DNA of 46,934 bases from an uncultured Nocardioides sp. (GTDB lineage: Bacteria > Actinomycetota > Actinomycetes > Propionibacteriales > Nocardioidaceae): contig NZ_CANKYS010000017.1 in the NCBI RefSeq assembly GCF_947488025.1, forward strand, positions 1 to 46,934, written 5' to 3'. Shown here piece by piece: positions 7,437 to 15,313 of this stretch. Positions within the stretch are counted from its first letter, which is position 1. Each line of letters starts with the position of its first letter. A program made the position numbers and the translations under genes. The notes under the pieces were generated by a model. It saw only the letters and a list, made by a program, of their open reading frames with translations. It did not search any database and was not told the DNA's origin.

Positions 7437-7841
7437 TCACAGCGCGGCCAGGAGCTTGGTGCAGGCCTCCTCGCACCGGCGGCAGGCCTCGGCGCAGATC
7501 CGGCAGTGCTCGTGCATCTCGGCGTGCTGCGCGCACTCGTCCCCGCACGACTTGCAGGCTCGGGCGCAGGCCTCGAGGACGGCGCGGATGATGGCGACAT
7601 CGGGGTCCGTCTGCCGTGACAGGACGCGGCCCGTGGTCTCGCAGATGTCGGCGCAGTCGAGGTCGGTGCGGATGCAGCGTCGCAGGTCGGCCACCGACTC
7701 CTCGCTCAGGCAGGCGTCGGCGCAGGCGGTGCACGTCTGGGCACACACCAGGCAGGCCTCGATGCACTCGGCCAGCAGCTGCTGGTCGACGGCGACCTCG
7801 GCGGGGGAGCTGTCCATCATCGCGCTGATCGTGTGGGTCAT
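7437..7841 (-). CDS. Four-helix-bundle copper storage protein, Csp3-like
   Basis: The 134-residue protein has 18 cysteines placed at helix spacing: C26, C30, C33, C37, C40, C44, C56, C63, C67, C92, C96, C99, C103, C113, C116, C120, C123 and C127. This is the pattern of the cysteine-lined four-helix bundles (DUF326) that store many Cu(I) ions. There is no signal peptide, so it fits the cytosolic Csp3 class; the characterised Csp3 also has 18 cysteines per monomer. The ATG at 7841 is preceded by an AGAGGA ribosome site. The same frame stays open far upstream antisense to the peptidase gene, which is a GC shadow. Confidence 0.88.
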   Translation of the reverse strand: MTHTISAMMDSSPAEVAVDQQLLAECIEACLVCAQTCTACADACLSEESVADLRRCIRTDLDCADICETTGRVLSRQTDPDVAIIRAVLEACARACKSCGDECAQHAEMHEHCRICAEACRRCEEACTKLLAAL

Positions 7842-8009
7842 CTGGTCGTCCTCTCGGCTCGGGGGGTGTCCGTCCTGTGCCCACCGCGACACGGTCCATG
7901 CGGCGGCGCACGGAGGCTGACGCCGACGGTTAGCCCGTCCGGGCCATGCCCGGGGTAGGGATCGCGCCCCTAGTGTCGAGAACCCCCTCTCTAGGCGAAG
8001 GAGACCCCC

Positions 8010-9620
8010 ATGCCCAGACGGTTCCACGTGGCTGTGACGGCGGCCGCGACAGCGGCGCTGCTCGGCGCCATGACCAGCCCACCGGCGTACGCCGACCCGA
8101 ACAACAACACCGTCCGCAAGCTCACGGAGGCGGTCACGGTGGACGGCGTCGTCGACCACCTCGAGGCCCTCCAGGAGATCGCCGACGCCAACGGAGACCG
8201 AGCGTCCGGTCGACCCGGCGACCGGGCGTCCGTCGACTACGTCGTCGAGCAGCTCGAGGCCGCCGGGTACGCACCGACGGTCCAGGAGTTCGACTTCCCC
8301 TACTTCGAGGAGAACTCCGAGCTGATCAGGGTCTCGCCGAACCCCCGCACGTTCGTCAACGGCACCGACTTCCTCCGCAACGCCTTCGACTCCGGGAGCC
8401 CCGAAGGGACGGCGTCGGGTGCGCTCGTCCCGGTCGGGCTCGTCATCAACCCGAGCCTGCCGCCCAACAGCAACACGAGCGGCTGCGAGGCCGCCGACTT
8501 CGCAGGCTTCCCCGCCGGGGGCGTCGCCCTCATGCAGCGGGGCAGCTGTGGTTTCGCGGTCAAGGCGCTCAACGCGCAGGCCGCTGGGGCGGCCGCCGTC
8601 GTCATCATGAACGAGGGGCAGCCCGGCCGCACCGGCCTGCTCAACATGATCGGCGACGCGACCGGCCTGACGATCCCGGCAGTGTTCGCCACCTTCGCGG
8701 CGGGCGCCGACCTGGCGAGCACCCCGGGCGCCACCGTCACGGTGACGGTCGACTACACCGCCGAGACCCGCACGGCGTACAACGTGCTGGCGGAGACTGA
8801 GGCTGGTGACGACGCCAACACCGTCATGGCCGGCGCCCACCTCGACGGCATCCAGGACGGCGCCGGCATGAACGACAACGGCGCCGGCGCCGCCGCCCTC
8901 CTCGAGACGGCCATCCAGATGGCGAAGGTCAAGCCCACCAACACGGTGCGGTTCGCCTGGTGGGGAGCCGAGGAGGACGGCCTCCTGGGTTCGGAGTACT
9001 ACGTCTCCCAGCTGAGCGAGGAGCAGGCCGACGACATCGCGCTCTACCTCAACTTCGACATGATCGCCTCGGCCAACTACATGTTCGGCGTCTACGACGG
9101 GGACAACTCCGGCGGGACGGCCGCTCCCGGGTTCATCCCGGAGGGTTCGGCCGAGATCGAGGACGTCTTCGAGAAGTACTACGCCGACCGGGGCGAGCCG
9201 TTCCAGGACACCGAGTTCTCGGGTCGCTCGGACTACGGGCCCTTCATCGCGGTGGGCATCCCGGCCGGTGGTCTCTTCACCGGCGCCGAGGCCACCAAGA
9301 CCGCAGCCGAGGCGGAGCTCTACGGCGGCGTGGCCGGGGCGGCGTACGACCCGTGCTACCACGCGCCGTGCGACAACCTGACCGGCGAGGGCCAGGACGT
9401 CGCCCTCTACGACCAGCTGCGTGAGGACTACACCCTGATCGGCAACGTCAACGTGGACGCCTTGGACGTGAACTCGGACGCGATCGCCACGTCCGTCCTC
9501 ACGTTCGCCTACGACACCTCGACCGTCAACGGTGCCCCGGGGCACCCGGGACGCGGCCAGGTGAAGCCGGGCGACTTCGAGCGGTCGCTCGCGACGATGA
9601 CCGACCGACACGCACGCTGA
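8010..9620 (+). CDS. Secreted M28-family aminopeptidase with PA domain
   Basis: The 536-residue protein starts with a Sec signal peptide (cleavage probable after AYA at about residue 28). A PA insert domain spans roughly 130-255, followed by the M28 zinc peptidase core. Metal ligands can be read by analogy with Streptomyces griseus aminopeptidase: H277 (AGAHLDG), D289 (MNDNGAG), the E321-E322 catalytic/bridging pair (WGAEEDG), D350 (NFDMIAS) and the histidine of CYHAPCDN near the C terminus. It removes N-terminal, usually hydrophobic, residues from extracellular peptides. AAGGAGA stands 7-8 nt before the ATG. It is monocistronic and followed by a strong terminator. Confidence 0.93.
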   Translation: MPRRFHVAVTAAATAALLGAMTSPPAYADPNNNTVRKLTEAVTVDGVVDHLEALQEIADANGDRASGRPGDRASVDYVVEQLEAAGYAPTVQEFDFPYFEENSELIRVSPNPRTFVNGTDFLRNAFDSGSPEGTASGALVPVGLVINPSLPPNSNTSGCEAADFAGFPAGGVALMQRGSCGFAVKALNAQAAGAAAVVIMNEGQPGRTGLLNMIGDATGLTIPAVFATFAAGADLASTPGATVTVTVDYTAETRTAYNVLAETEAGDDANTVMAGAHLDGIQDGAGMNDNGAGAAALLETAIQMAKVKPTNTVRFAWWGAEEDGLLGSEYYVSQLSEEQADDIALYLNFDMIASANYMFGVYDGDNSGGTAAPGFIPEGSAEIEDVFEKYYADRGEPFQDTEFSGRSDYGPFIAVGIPAGGLFTGAEATKTAAEAELYGGVAGAAYDPCYHAPCDNLTGEGQDVALYDQLREDYTLIGNVNVDALDVNSDAIATSVLTFAYDTSTVNGAPGHPGRGQVKPGDFERSLATMTDRHAR

Positions 9621-9630
9621 GGAGCGCACG

Positions 9631-9665
9631 AGGAGGGGTGGGGGCGGCCCGCCCCCACCCCTCCT
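9631..9665. terminator. Bidirectional terminator hairpin
   Basis: AGGAGGGGTGGGGGC (9631-9645) pairs perfectly with GCCCCCACCCCTCCT (9651-9665), a 15-bp GC-rich stem with a 5-nt loop. It lies between the convergent peptidase gene (stop 9620) and the HesB-like gene (stop 9673). It has no T tract, as is common in actinobacteria. Confidence 0.8.
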
Positions 9666-9672
9666 GTCGGCC

Positions 9673-9957
9673 TCAGCCGGCGCGCCGTACGACGAACTGC
9701 ACGCGCCCGCTGTCCTCGGTCACCGCGTCGAGGAGCCGACCCCGGACCCGGGGTACCGCCTCCTCGTCGAGGTACACGCGGGCACCGTCGTGCTCCACGA
9801 CCTCGTCGCCGCGCCTGGGACCCGCTGCCATCCCGACGCCGAGGGCGTCGGTCTGCTCGTCCTGCGACGCGATGCGCAACCCGGACTCCTCGCCGAGACG
9901 GGGGTGTGCCGTCACCCGGCGGACGACGGCTCGTGCTTCGTGGGTCATCGTGAACAT
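9673..9957 (-). CDS. HesB/IscA-like protein lacking cysteines
   Basis: The 94-residue product has the fold pattern of A-type iron-sulfur carriers: an N-terminal helix (MTHEARAVVRRV), GLRIAS strands, a central DEVVEHDGARVYLD segment and a C-terminal VQFVVRR. It contains no cysteine at all, whereas true A-type carriers use three to ligate the cluster. Cysteine-free relatives are common in actinobacteria and their role is unknown. The ATG at 9957 has GAGGAG upstream; an in-frame ATG at 10014 is less likely. It is transcribed toward the terminator at 9631-9665. Confidence 0.72.
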   Translation of the reverse strand: MFTMTHEARAVVRRVTAHPRLGEESGLRIASQDEQTDALGVGMAAGPRRGDEVVEHDGARVYLDEEAVPRVRGRLLDAVTEDSGRVQFVVRRAG

Positions 9958-10075
9958 GTCGGGCTCCTCTCGTCGGTCTCCCTCCATGGAGTCACCCGCG
10001 GCGGGCTCGGACAAGGACCTCGACGCGGCTGCTCGCAGACCGTCGGGGTGGCGTCACGTCGTCGTCACGTGGCTG

Positions 10076-10720
10076 TCATGCGGGGCAGCCGACGTCGCGC
10101 GACAGCGTGCGGGCGGGGCCCGTGCCCGCGACGAGGGCCGGCGGCAGCAGCTCGACGTAGTCGTCCGCCGTCACGGGACGGTCCGCGAGCGCGCCGTCCG
10201 GCAGGGGTACGTCGACGGCCTCGCCGGAGGTGACCAGGCGGAGCCCGTCGACACCGGGCGCGGAGGACAGCGAGAGCACCAGCTGTCCCACGGCGAGAGG
10301 CAGCCGCTCGGCGTCGCCCAGGGCCATCGGGTCGAGGTCGACGACAGCGACACCGTCCTCGAGCGCGACGAGCTCCAGACGTGCCGAGGGCGGGACCGCC
10401 GACGTCCACCCGGCGCTGCGCTCCTCCGACGTCGGCGGCTCGGCCAGCGTGTCGAGCACGTCCTCCACGACGTCCGCGGTGGGGTCGTCGCACGTCGTGG
10501 TGACCGGTGCGGGCGTCAGCCGGTCGTCGCGTCGCAACCAGAAGACGACGGGCACGCCGCGCGGGACCGCCAGTCCGGTCGCGTCGGCCCGCTCCTCCTC
10601 GGGAGGGGCCAACAGGTTGTAGGGCACCGAGGCGGCATCGACCGTCCGGTTCCGCTCCTCGTCCGGCAGGCCGCACGCGGTCACGGAGAGCAGTACGGCC
10701 ACGGCGAGCAGCCACCTCAT
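10076..10720 (-). CDS. GerMN-domain lipoprotein, partner of the two-component system
   Basis: The 214-residue product starts with a lipoprotein signal peptide (MRWLLAVAVLLSVTAC, lipobox cysteine C16), so it should be anchored on the outer face of the membrane. The mature part contains a GerMN-like domain (about residues 45-190), seen as VPVVFWLRRDD, then ARLELVALEDGVAVVDLD and LVLSLSSAPGVDGLRLV. Its ATG overlaps the kinase stop (ATGA at 10717-10720). A lipoprotein encoded with a regulator/kinase pair recalls CseA-CseBC of Streptomyces and LpqB-MtrAB, where the lipoprotein modulates the sensor. That function is inferred here. Confidence 0.82.
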   Translation of the reverse strand: MRWLLAVAVLLSVTACGLPDEERNRTVDAASVPYNLLAPPEEERADATGLAVPRGVPVVFWLRRDDRLTPAPVTTTCDDPTADVVEDVLDTLAEPPTSEERSAGWTSAVPPSARLELVALEDGVAVVDLDPMALGDAERLPLAVGQLVLSLSSAPGVDGLRLVTSGEAVDVPLPDGALADRPVTADDYVELLPPALVAGTGPARTLSRDVGCPA

Positions 10721-12117
10721 GCGGCACCGCCCGCAGGGTCGGCGAGAGAGTCGGCGAGGGGAAGGCCGACGACGAACTCGGCCCCGCTGCCGGTCGAGTC
10801 GCACCGGACGTCGCCACCGTGCCGGTGCACGGTCTCCGCGACGAGGCTGAGGCCGAGTCCGCTGCCGGTCCCGGGCCTGGAGCCCCCCGCCCGGGCGAAG
10901 CGCTCGAAGATGCGGCGACGGTCCTGCTCCGGCACACCCGGCCCGCGGTCGCGGACGCTGATCTCGGCGCGACCGCCACGCGCGGCCACCCGGACGGCGA
11001 CGAGGCCGTCACCGTGGAGGTCGGCGTTGTCGTAGAGGTTCACCAGCGCGCGCACCATCTGCGGACGGTCCACCAGCACGAGCGGTCCCGGCGCGTCGCC
11101 GGGCCCGTCGAGGTCCTCCAGCAGGTCGGCGCGCCGGCCGCTGGCCACGAGCGCCTGCCGGGCCAGCTCGTGCGCTGCGGTCGTGGTGACCCTCGCCTCG
11201 TCGATCCCGGCCTCGAGGCGGCCGAGGGCGAGGAGGTCCTCGAGGGCACGGCGGAAGCGCGACAGCTCGGCCGACATGAGCCGCACGGCCTGCTGCGCCT
11301 GCGGGCTGAGGTCGTCGGCGCGCTCCAGCAGGGCGAGGCTGGTGGTCAGCGTGGTGACCGGGGTGCGGAGCTCGTGGCTGACGTCGGCGGCAAAGCGGGC
11401 GTCGCGCTGGATGCGGCTGTGCAGGGCGTCGACCATGTCGTTGAAGGAGCTCACGAGCGACGTGAGGTCGGGGTCGTGCGTGTCCCGCAGCCGCCTCTCG
11501 AGGTCGCCGGCCGAGATGTCGACCGCCGCGCGCGTGACGTCGGTCAGCGGGGCCAGGACCCGCCTGCTGGCGGCCCGGCCGAGGCCGGCGCCCGCCACGG
11601 TGGTGAGGGCGGCGCCGACCGCCAGCGCCACGGCCAGCGTGTGCAGCGTGGCGTCCAGCTCCCGCGCGACCGACACCTCGTAGTACTCCGCGCCGACGGC
11701 CGGGAGCGGTACGCCGACCACGACGGCGTGCGGCTCGGTCCGGGACGTCCACCCCACCCCCACCTCGCCCTCGGCCACGAGGGGGCGGACGACCTCGGTG
11801 AGGTCCTCGCCGGACTGGTCGAGGGTCGAGGAGTACCAGCTGCCGTCCTGCCGGACGTACATCGAGGCACCGGCGGGCGGTGCGACGCCCCCGAGCACCT
11901 CGCTGACCGGTGTGCCGGAGGTGCCGAGGCCGCTCCTGACCAGGGCGGCGTCGGCGTACGCCTGTCGCAGGGCGGTCCGCTCACGCTGCTCGAGCAGGAG
12001 GTGTCGCGCGAGGACGTAGGTGCCCACCGACAGGGCGACCGAGAGCAGGAGCGCCCCGAGGGCGAAGGCCGCCGTCACCGAGGCGCGCAGCCCCGGGCGG
12101 GGCAACCGGCGGGTCAC
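10717..12117 (-). CDS. Sensor histidine kinase
   Basis: The 466-residue protein has a transmembrane helix at about 16-38, an extracytoplasmic sensor region (about 40-156), a second transmembrane helix (about 157-178) and a HAMP domain (about 180-232). The dimerisation/phosphoacceptor domain has H248 in FAADVSHELRTPVTTL. The ATPase domain carries the N box (VRALVNLYDNADLHG), G1 (VRDRGPGVPEQD) and G2 (GTGSGLGLSLV). The GTG start at 12117 overlaps the regulator stop as GTGA. Its stop overlaps the lipoprotein start, so all three genes are translationally coupled. The stimulus is unknown; the lipoprotein partner suggests the cell envelope. Confidence 0.9.
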   Translation of the reverse strand: MTRRLPRPGLRASVTAAFALGALLLSVALSVGTYVLARHLLLEQRERTALRQAYADAALVRSGLGTSGTPVSEVLGGVAPPAGASMYVRQDGSWYSSTLDQSGEDLTEVVRPLVAEGEVGVGWTSRTEPHAVVVGVPLPAVGAEYYEVSVARELDATLHTLAVALAVGAALTTVAGAGLGRAASRRVLAPLTDVTRAAVDISAGDLERRLRDTHDPDLTSLVSSFNDMVDALHSRIQRDARFAADVSHELRTPVTTLTTSLALLERADDLSPQAQQAVRLMSAELSRFRRALEDLLALGRLEAGIDEARVTTTAAHELARQALVASGRRADLLEDLDGPGDAPGPLVLVDRPQMVRALVNLYDNADLHGDGLVAVRVAARGGRAEISVRDRGPGVPEQDRRRIFERFARAGGSRPGTGSGLGLSLVAETVHRHGGDVRCDSTGSGAEFVVGLPLADSLADPAGGAA

Positions 12118-12860
12118 CGTGCGTCGAGCCGGTAACCGAGTCCACGGACCGTGACGAGGGTGCGGGGCTCGGCCGGGTCGAGCTCGAGCTTCTTGCGCAG
12201 CCGCCGGACGTGCACGTCGACGATGCGCTCGTCGCCGAAGAAGCCGCGCTCCCACACGTGCTCGAGGAGGGCGGTGCGGCTCAGGACGCGTCCGATGTTC
12301 TCGGTGAGCACCGACAGCAGGCGGTACTCGGTCATCGTCAGGTGGATGTCGCGGTCGCCGCGGACGAGCTGGGCGCCGGCGCGGTGGAAGACCAGGGGAC
12401 CGTCGACGGCGTCGAGGACGACCACGTCGCTGGCGCGGCTGCCGTCCTCGAGCCGGGTCTCGTCGCCGGTCGCGGCCGGGGAGCTGACCAGGGCCGGACG
12501 TCGCAGCATCGCGCGCAGCCGCGCCTGCACCTCCTCGACCTCGAACGGCTTGGTCACGTAGTCGTCCGCGCCGGCCTCCAGCGCCGACACGATGTCCTGC
12601 ACGCCGTCGCGCGCACTGATCACCACGATCGGGGCCTGCGTCAGGGGCCGTGCCCGGCTGATGAAGGTGAACCCGTCGACCCCGCCCAGCATCAGGTCGA
12701 CGAGCATGACGTCGACGCCCTGCTCGACCAGCTCCAGGGCGGCCTCGGCCTCGTCGGCCTCGACGACGGCGTAGCCGCTGTCCTCGAGCACGAGCCGCAG
12801 CGACGTGCGCAGCCCGGCGTCGTCCTCGAGGACCAGAACTCGCGTCGGCATGTCGTCCAT
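12114..12860 (-). CDS. OmpR/PhoB-family response regulator
   Basis: The 248-residue protein has a receiver domain (about 6-120) with phosphoacceptor D55 (MLVDLMLGG), acidic residues E12-D13-D14 and conserved K104 (YVTKPFE), and a C-terminal winged-helix DNA-binding domain (about 150-248) ending in TLVTVRGLGYRLDAR. It is the first gene of the operon with the kinase and lipoprotein. Translation may begin at the ATG at 12860 or three codons later; neither has a strong ribosome site. It is divergent from the PRC-barrel gene across 135 bp, a likely target promoter. Confidence 0.92.
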   Translation of the reverse strand: MDDMPTRVLVLEDDAGLRTSLRLVLEDSGYAVVEADEAEAALELVEQGVDVMLVDLMLGGVDGFTFISRARPLTQAPIVVISARDGVQDIVSALEAGADDYVTKPFEVEEVQARLRAMLRRPALVSSPAATGDETRLEDGSRASDVVVLDAVDGPLVFHRAGAQLVRGDRDIHLTMTEYRLLSVLTENIGRVLSRTALLEHVWERGFFGDERIVDVHVRRLRKKLELDPAEPRTLVTVRGLGYRLDAR

Positions 12861-12995
12861 CGTGCCATCGTGGCTCAGCGCTGCTGCACGGAGCGCGCGG
12901 CGCGGCCATTGTCACGCAACTGCAATGCGTCGACACGACCGCTCGTCACACGTGGGTGCGAGGCTCGACGGCCACACTCACGGGAGGACGCGCCG

Positions 12996-13406
12996 ATGAC
13001 CACGACGCTGGAGCTGTTGCCGCTCACCGACGATCGGATGAGCCTGGCCGAGGAGCAGGACGACGTGCGCGGGATGACCGTGCTGGACGTGCGGGAGCAC
13101 CGCGTCGGCGAGGTCGAGGAGATCCTGGTCGACTCGGTCGACCGCCGCGCGCGGCTGCTGGTGGTCGCGTCGGGAGGCATCCTCGGGATCGGCGAGCACA
13201 AGCGGCTGGTCCCGGTCGACGCGGTCTCGCGCGTCCGCGCCCACGTGCGGCTGGAGCGCAGCGACCTCCATGTCGCGTCGGGGTTCGACTACGACCCCGA
13301 GCTGCCCGGGCCGGTCGACTACGGCCCCGTCTACAGCTACTTCGGCTACACGCCCTTCTGGGAGGACGGCTACGCAGCGCCGTACTTCCTCGACCGGCGC
13401 TGGTGA
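12996..13406 (+). CDS. PRC-barrel domain protein
   Basis: The 136-residue product has a PRC-barrel (about residues 24-100): VRGMTVLDVREHRVGEVEEI, then LVDSVDRRARLLVVASGG and LGIGEHKRLVPVDAVSRV. An aromatic, Tyr/Pro/Gly-rich tail follows (PVDYGPVYSYFGYTPFWEDG). PRC-barrels bind RNA-processing or other protein partners; free-standing actinobacterial ones have no fixed role. GGGAGGA precedes the ATG at 12996, and this start is preferred over the long open frame upstream, which is antisense to the response regulator. It may be controlled by the divergent two-component system. Confidence 0.82.
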   Translation: MTTTLELLPLTDDRMSLAEEQDDVRGMTVLDVREHRVGEVEEILVDSVDRRARLLVVASGGILGIGEHKRLVPVDAVSRVRAHVRLERSDLHVASGFDYDPELPGPVDYGPVYSYFGYTPFWEDGYAAPYFLDRRW

Positions 13407-13440
13407 GGACTGCCCGACGTGCGTCGGGCATGGGGGGAAC

Positions 13441-13480
13441 GAGGACGTCCTCGGGGGAAGGGGCCTCCGAGGACGTCCTC
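13441..13480. terminator. Bidirectional terminator hairpin with self-complementary arms
   Basis: GAGGACGTCCTCGG (13441-13454) and CCGAGGACGTCCTC (13467-13480) form a perfect 14-bp stem with a 12-nt loop. Each arm also contains the palindrome GAGGACGTCCTC. It lies between the convergent PRC-barrel and EamA genes and overlaps the EamA stop codon. Confidence 0.72.
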
Positions 13481-14366
13481 ACGCCGTGACGGGCTCGGGC
13501 ACGGACGACGCCGGCGCCGCGCGAGCGCCGGTGCGCTCGGCGCCGATGCCGGCCGCCACGACGAGGAGGATGCCCACGACGGCGACCCCGTTGGGCACCT
13601 GGCTGAGAACGAGGAAGCCGATCACCAGGGCGAAGGCCGGCTCGAGGGCCATCAGGGTCCCGAAGGCGCCGGTGGTGAGTCGGCGCAGCGCGACCAGCTC
13701 GAGCGCGAAGGGCACGACCGGGAGCAGGATCGCCAGGCCCAGCCCGTACAGCAGGAGCTGCGGCGTGAGGTGCCCGACGACACCCGGCCCGGCGACCACG
13801 GTCGCCACCAGGGCGGCGACGGGCATCGAGATCGCGAGGCCGCCGAGCCCGCTGACGGCGTCGCCGACGCGCTGGGTCAGCAGGATGTACGCCGCCCAGC
13901 ACACCGCGGCGCCGAGGGCGAAGGCCACGCCGACGGGGTCGGCCGCCCCGGTCCAGGGCTGGGTGAGGAGCAGGACGCCGACCGCGGCCACGGCGGCCCA
14001 CGACCGGCCCACGCCGCGGCTGCGCCACACGGCGATCGTCAGCGGTCCGAGGAACTCGAGCGCGCTGGCCGTGCCGAGGGGGAGGCGCGCCACGGCGGCC
14101 ATGAAGAGCAGGGTGACCCCGGCGGTGACGACGCCGAGCGCCGCACCGGACCACAGCGCCTCGCGGGAGTAGAGCGCCAGCCGGGGTCGTACGACGACCA
14201 GCAGCAGGATCCCGGCCCAGAAGAGCCGGATCCAGGCCGCGCCAGCCGCGCCGATGTCGTCGATGAGGCCGACCGAGGCGGCCAGACCGAGCTGCACGCA
14301 GAGCATCGAGGCGACCGCCATCGACGCGCCCGTGCGGGCCGCGGAGCGCGAGGTGGAGGAGTGCAT
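13479..14366 (-). CDS. EamA/DMT-family transporter
   Basis: The 295-residue integral membrane protein has about ten hydrophobic helices arranged as two EamA repeats, the drug/metabolite transporter pattern, and resembles RhtA-type amino acid exporters. The signatures ALEFLGPLTIAVW, at the end of the first repeat, and FGTLMALEPAFALVIGFLVL, in the second, are typical. It is divergent from a LysR-type gene whose product probably regulates it. The stop lies within the downstream terminator. The substrate cannot be read from sequence. Confidence 0.9.
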   Translation of the reverse strand: MHSSTSRSAARTGASMAVASMLCVQLGLAASVGLIDDIGAAGAAWIRLFWAGILLLVVVRPRLALYSREALWSGAALGVVTAGVTLLFMAAVARLPLGTASALEFLGPLTIAVWRSRGVGRSWAAVAAVGVLLLTQPWTGAADPVGVAFALGAAVCWAAYILLTQRVGDAVSGLGGLAISMPVAALVATVVAGPGVVGHLTPQLLLYGLGLAILLPVVPFALELVALRRLTTGAFGTLMALEPAFALVIGFLVLSQVPNGVAVVGILLVVAAGIGAERTGARAAPASSVPEPVTA

Positions 14367-14393
14367 GACCCCAGTAGACGGCGCCCAGACCGT

Positions 14394-14407
14394 TCACGTC
14401 CACGTGA
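14394..14407. promoter_or_regulatory. Palindrome in the LysR/EamA divergent promoter
   Basis: TCACGTCCACGTGA is a perfect 6-2-6 inverted repeat in the middle of the 83-bp gap between the divergent EamA and LysR genes. It is flanked by ACCGT (14390-14394) and ACGGT further right. This is a candidate LysR-family operator, inferred from its position. Confidence 0.4.
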
Positions 14408-14449
14408 TTCTGCTGGACGGTTCGTTCGTCATTTCGACACAATGGGGCG

Positions 14450-15313
14450 ATGGACGTACGCCGGCTCCGCATGCTGCTCGAGCTCTCGCGCCTCGGCTCG
14501 ATGCACGAGGTCGCCGACGCGCTCGGGACGACGACGTCGAGCGTCTCGCAGGGCATCGCCGCGCTGGCACGCGACGTCGGGAGCCCGCTGCTCGAGCCCG
14601 ACGGCCGACGGGTGCGGCTGACCCCCGCCGGACGACGCCTGGCCGACCACGCGGTGACCATCCTGGCCGCGGTCGAGTCCGCCCGCTTGGACCTCGACCC
14701 GGCGGCGGAACCCGCCGGCGTGGTGCGCGTCGCCGGGTTCGCCTCGGCGATCCGGAGGTCGCTGCTGCCCGCCATCGACGACCTGCGCACGACCCATCCG
14801 GGCATCGAGGTGCGCATCCACGAGTACGAGCCGCTCGAGTCCTTCGACCTCCTCGCCCGTGACGACGTCGACCTGGCCCTCGTCTACGACTACGACCTCG
14901 CGCCCGCGGAGTGGCGCGACGACCACGTCGTGGCCCCGCTCTGGGACGTCGAGTGGGGGATCGGCGTGCCGACCCGGGACCGGCACCTGACGCTCGCCGA
15001 CCTCGCCGACCGCGACTGGATCGTGAACTCGCGCCACACCGCCGACGAGGACGCGCTGCGCACCCTCGCCTCGCGCGCCGGCTTCGCGCCGCACGTGGTG
15101 CACCGCATCGACGCGCTCGAGCTCGTCGACGACCTGGTGGTGGCCGGGCGCGGCGTCGCCCTGCTCCCGCGGGGGCGGGCGTCGCGGCGCGGGGTCAGCG
15201 TCGTACGCCTGCGGGACCCGGAGGTGCGGCTGCGCGCCTTCGCGGTGACGCGACGCGGGCGGGGCGGCTGGCCGCCGCTGCGCGCGGTGACCGACCGGCT
15301 GGTCACCGGCTGA
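14450..15313 (+). CDS. LysR-family transcriptional regulator
   Basis: The 287-residue protein has an N-terminal winged helix-turn-helix (about residues 1-60: MDVRRLRMLLELSRLGSMHE, then VADALGTTTSSVSQGIAALA and LLEPDGRRVRLTPAGRRLAD) and a C-terminal periplasmic-binding-like effector domain (about 90-287). The length is typical. It is divergent from the EamA transporter and likely controls it, a common exporter/regulator pairing in which the exported compound is the inducer. Its 3' end overlaps the convergent hydrolase gene by 11 bp. Confidence 0.9.
   Translation: MDVRRLRMLLELSRLGSMHEVADALGTTTSSVSQGIAALARDVGSPLLEPDGRRVRLTPAGRRLADHAVTILAAVESARLDLDPAAEPAGVVRVAGFASAIRRSLLPAIDDLRTTHPGIEVRIHEYEPLESFDLLARDDVDLALVYDYDLAPAEWRDDHVVAPLWDVEWGIGVPTRDRHLTLADLADRDWIVNSRHTADEDALRTLASRAGFAPHVVHRIDALELVDDLVVAGRGVALLPRGRASRRGVSVVRLRDPEVRLRAFAVTRRGRGGWPPLRAVTDRLVTG

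Noticed and set aside
7437..9629. 730-codon open frame on the minus strand across the peptidase gene
   Set aside because: Only its last 134 codons match a protein family. The rest is antisense to a clear M28 peptidase and reflects high-GC codon bias.
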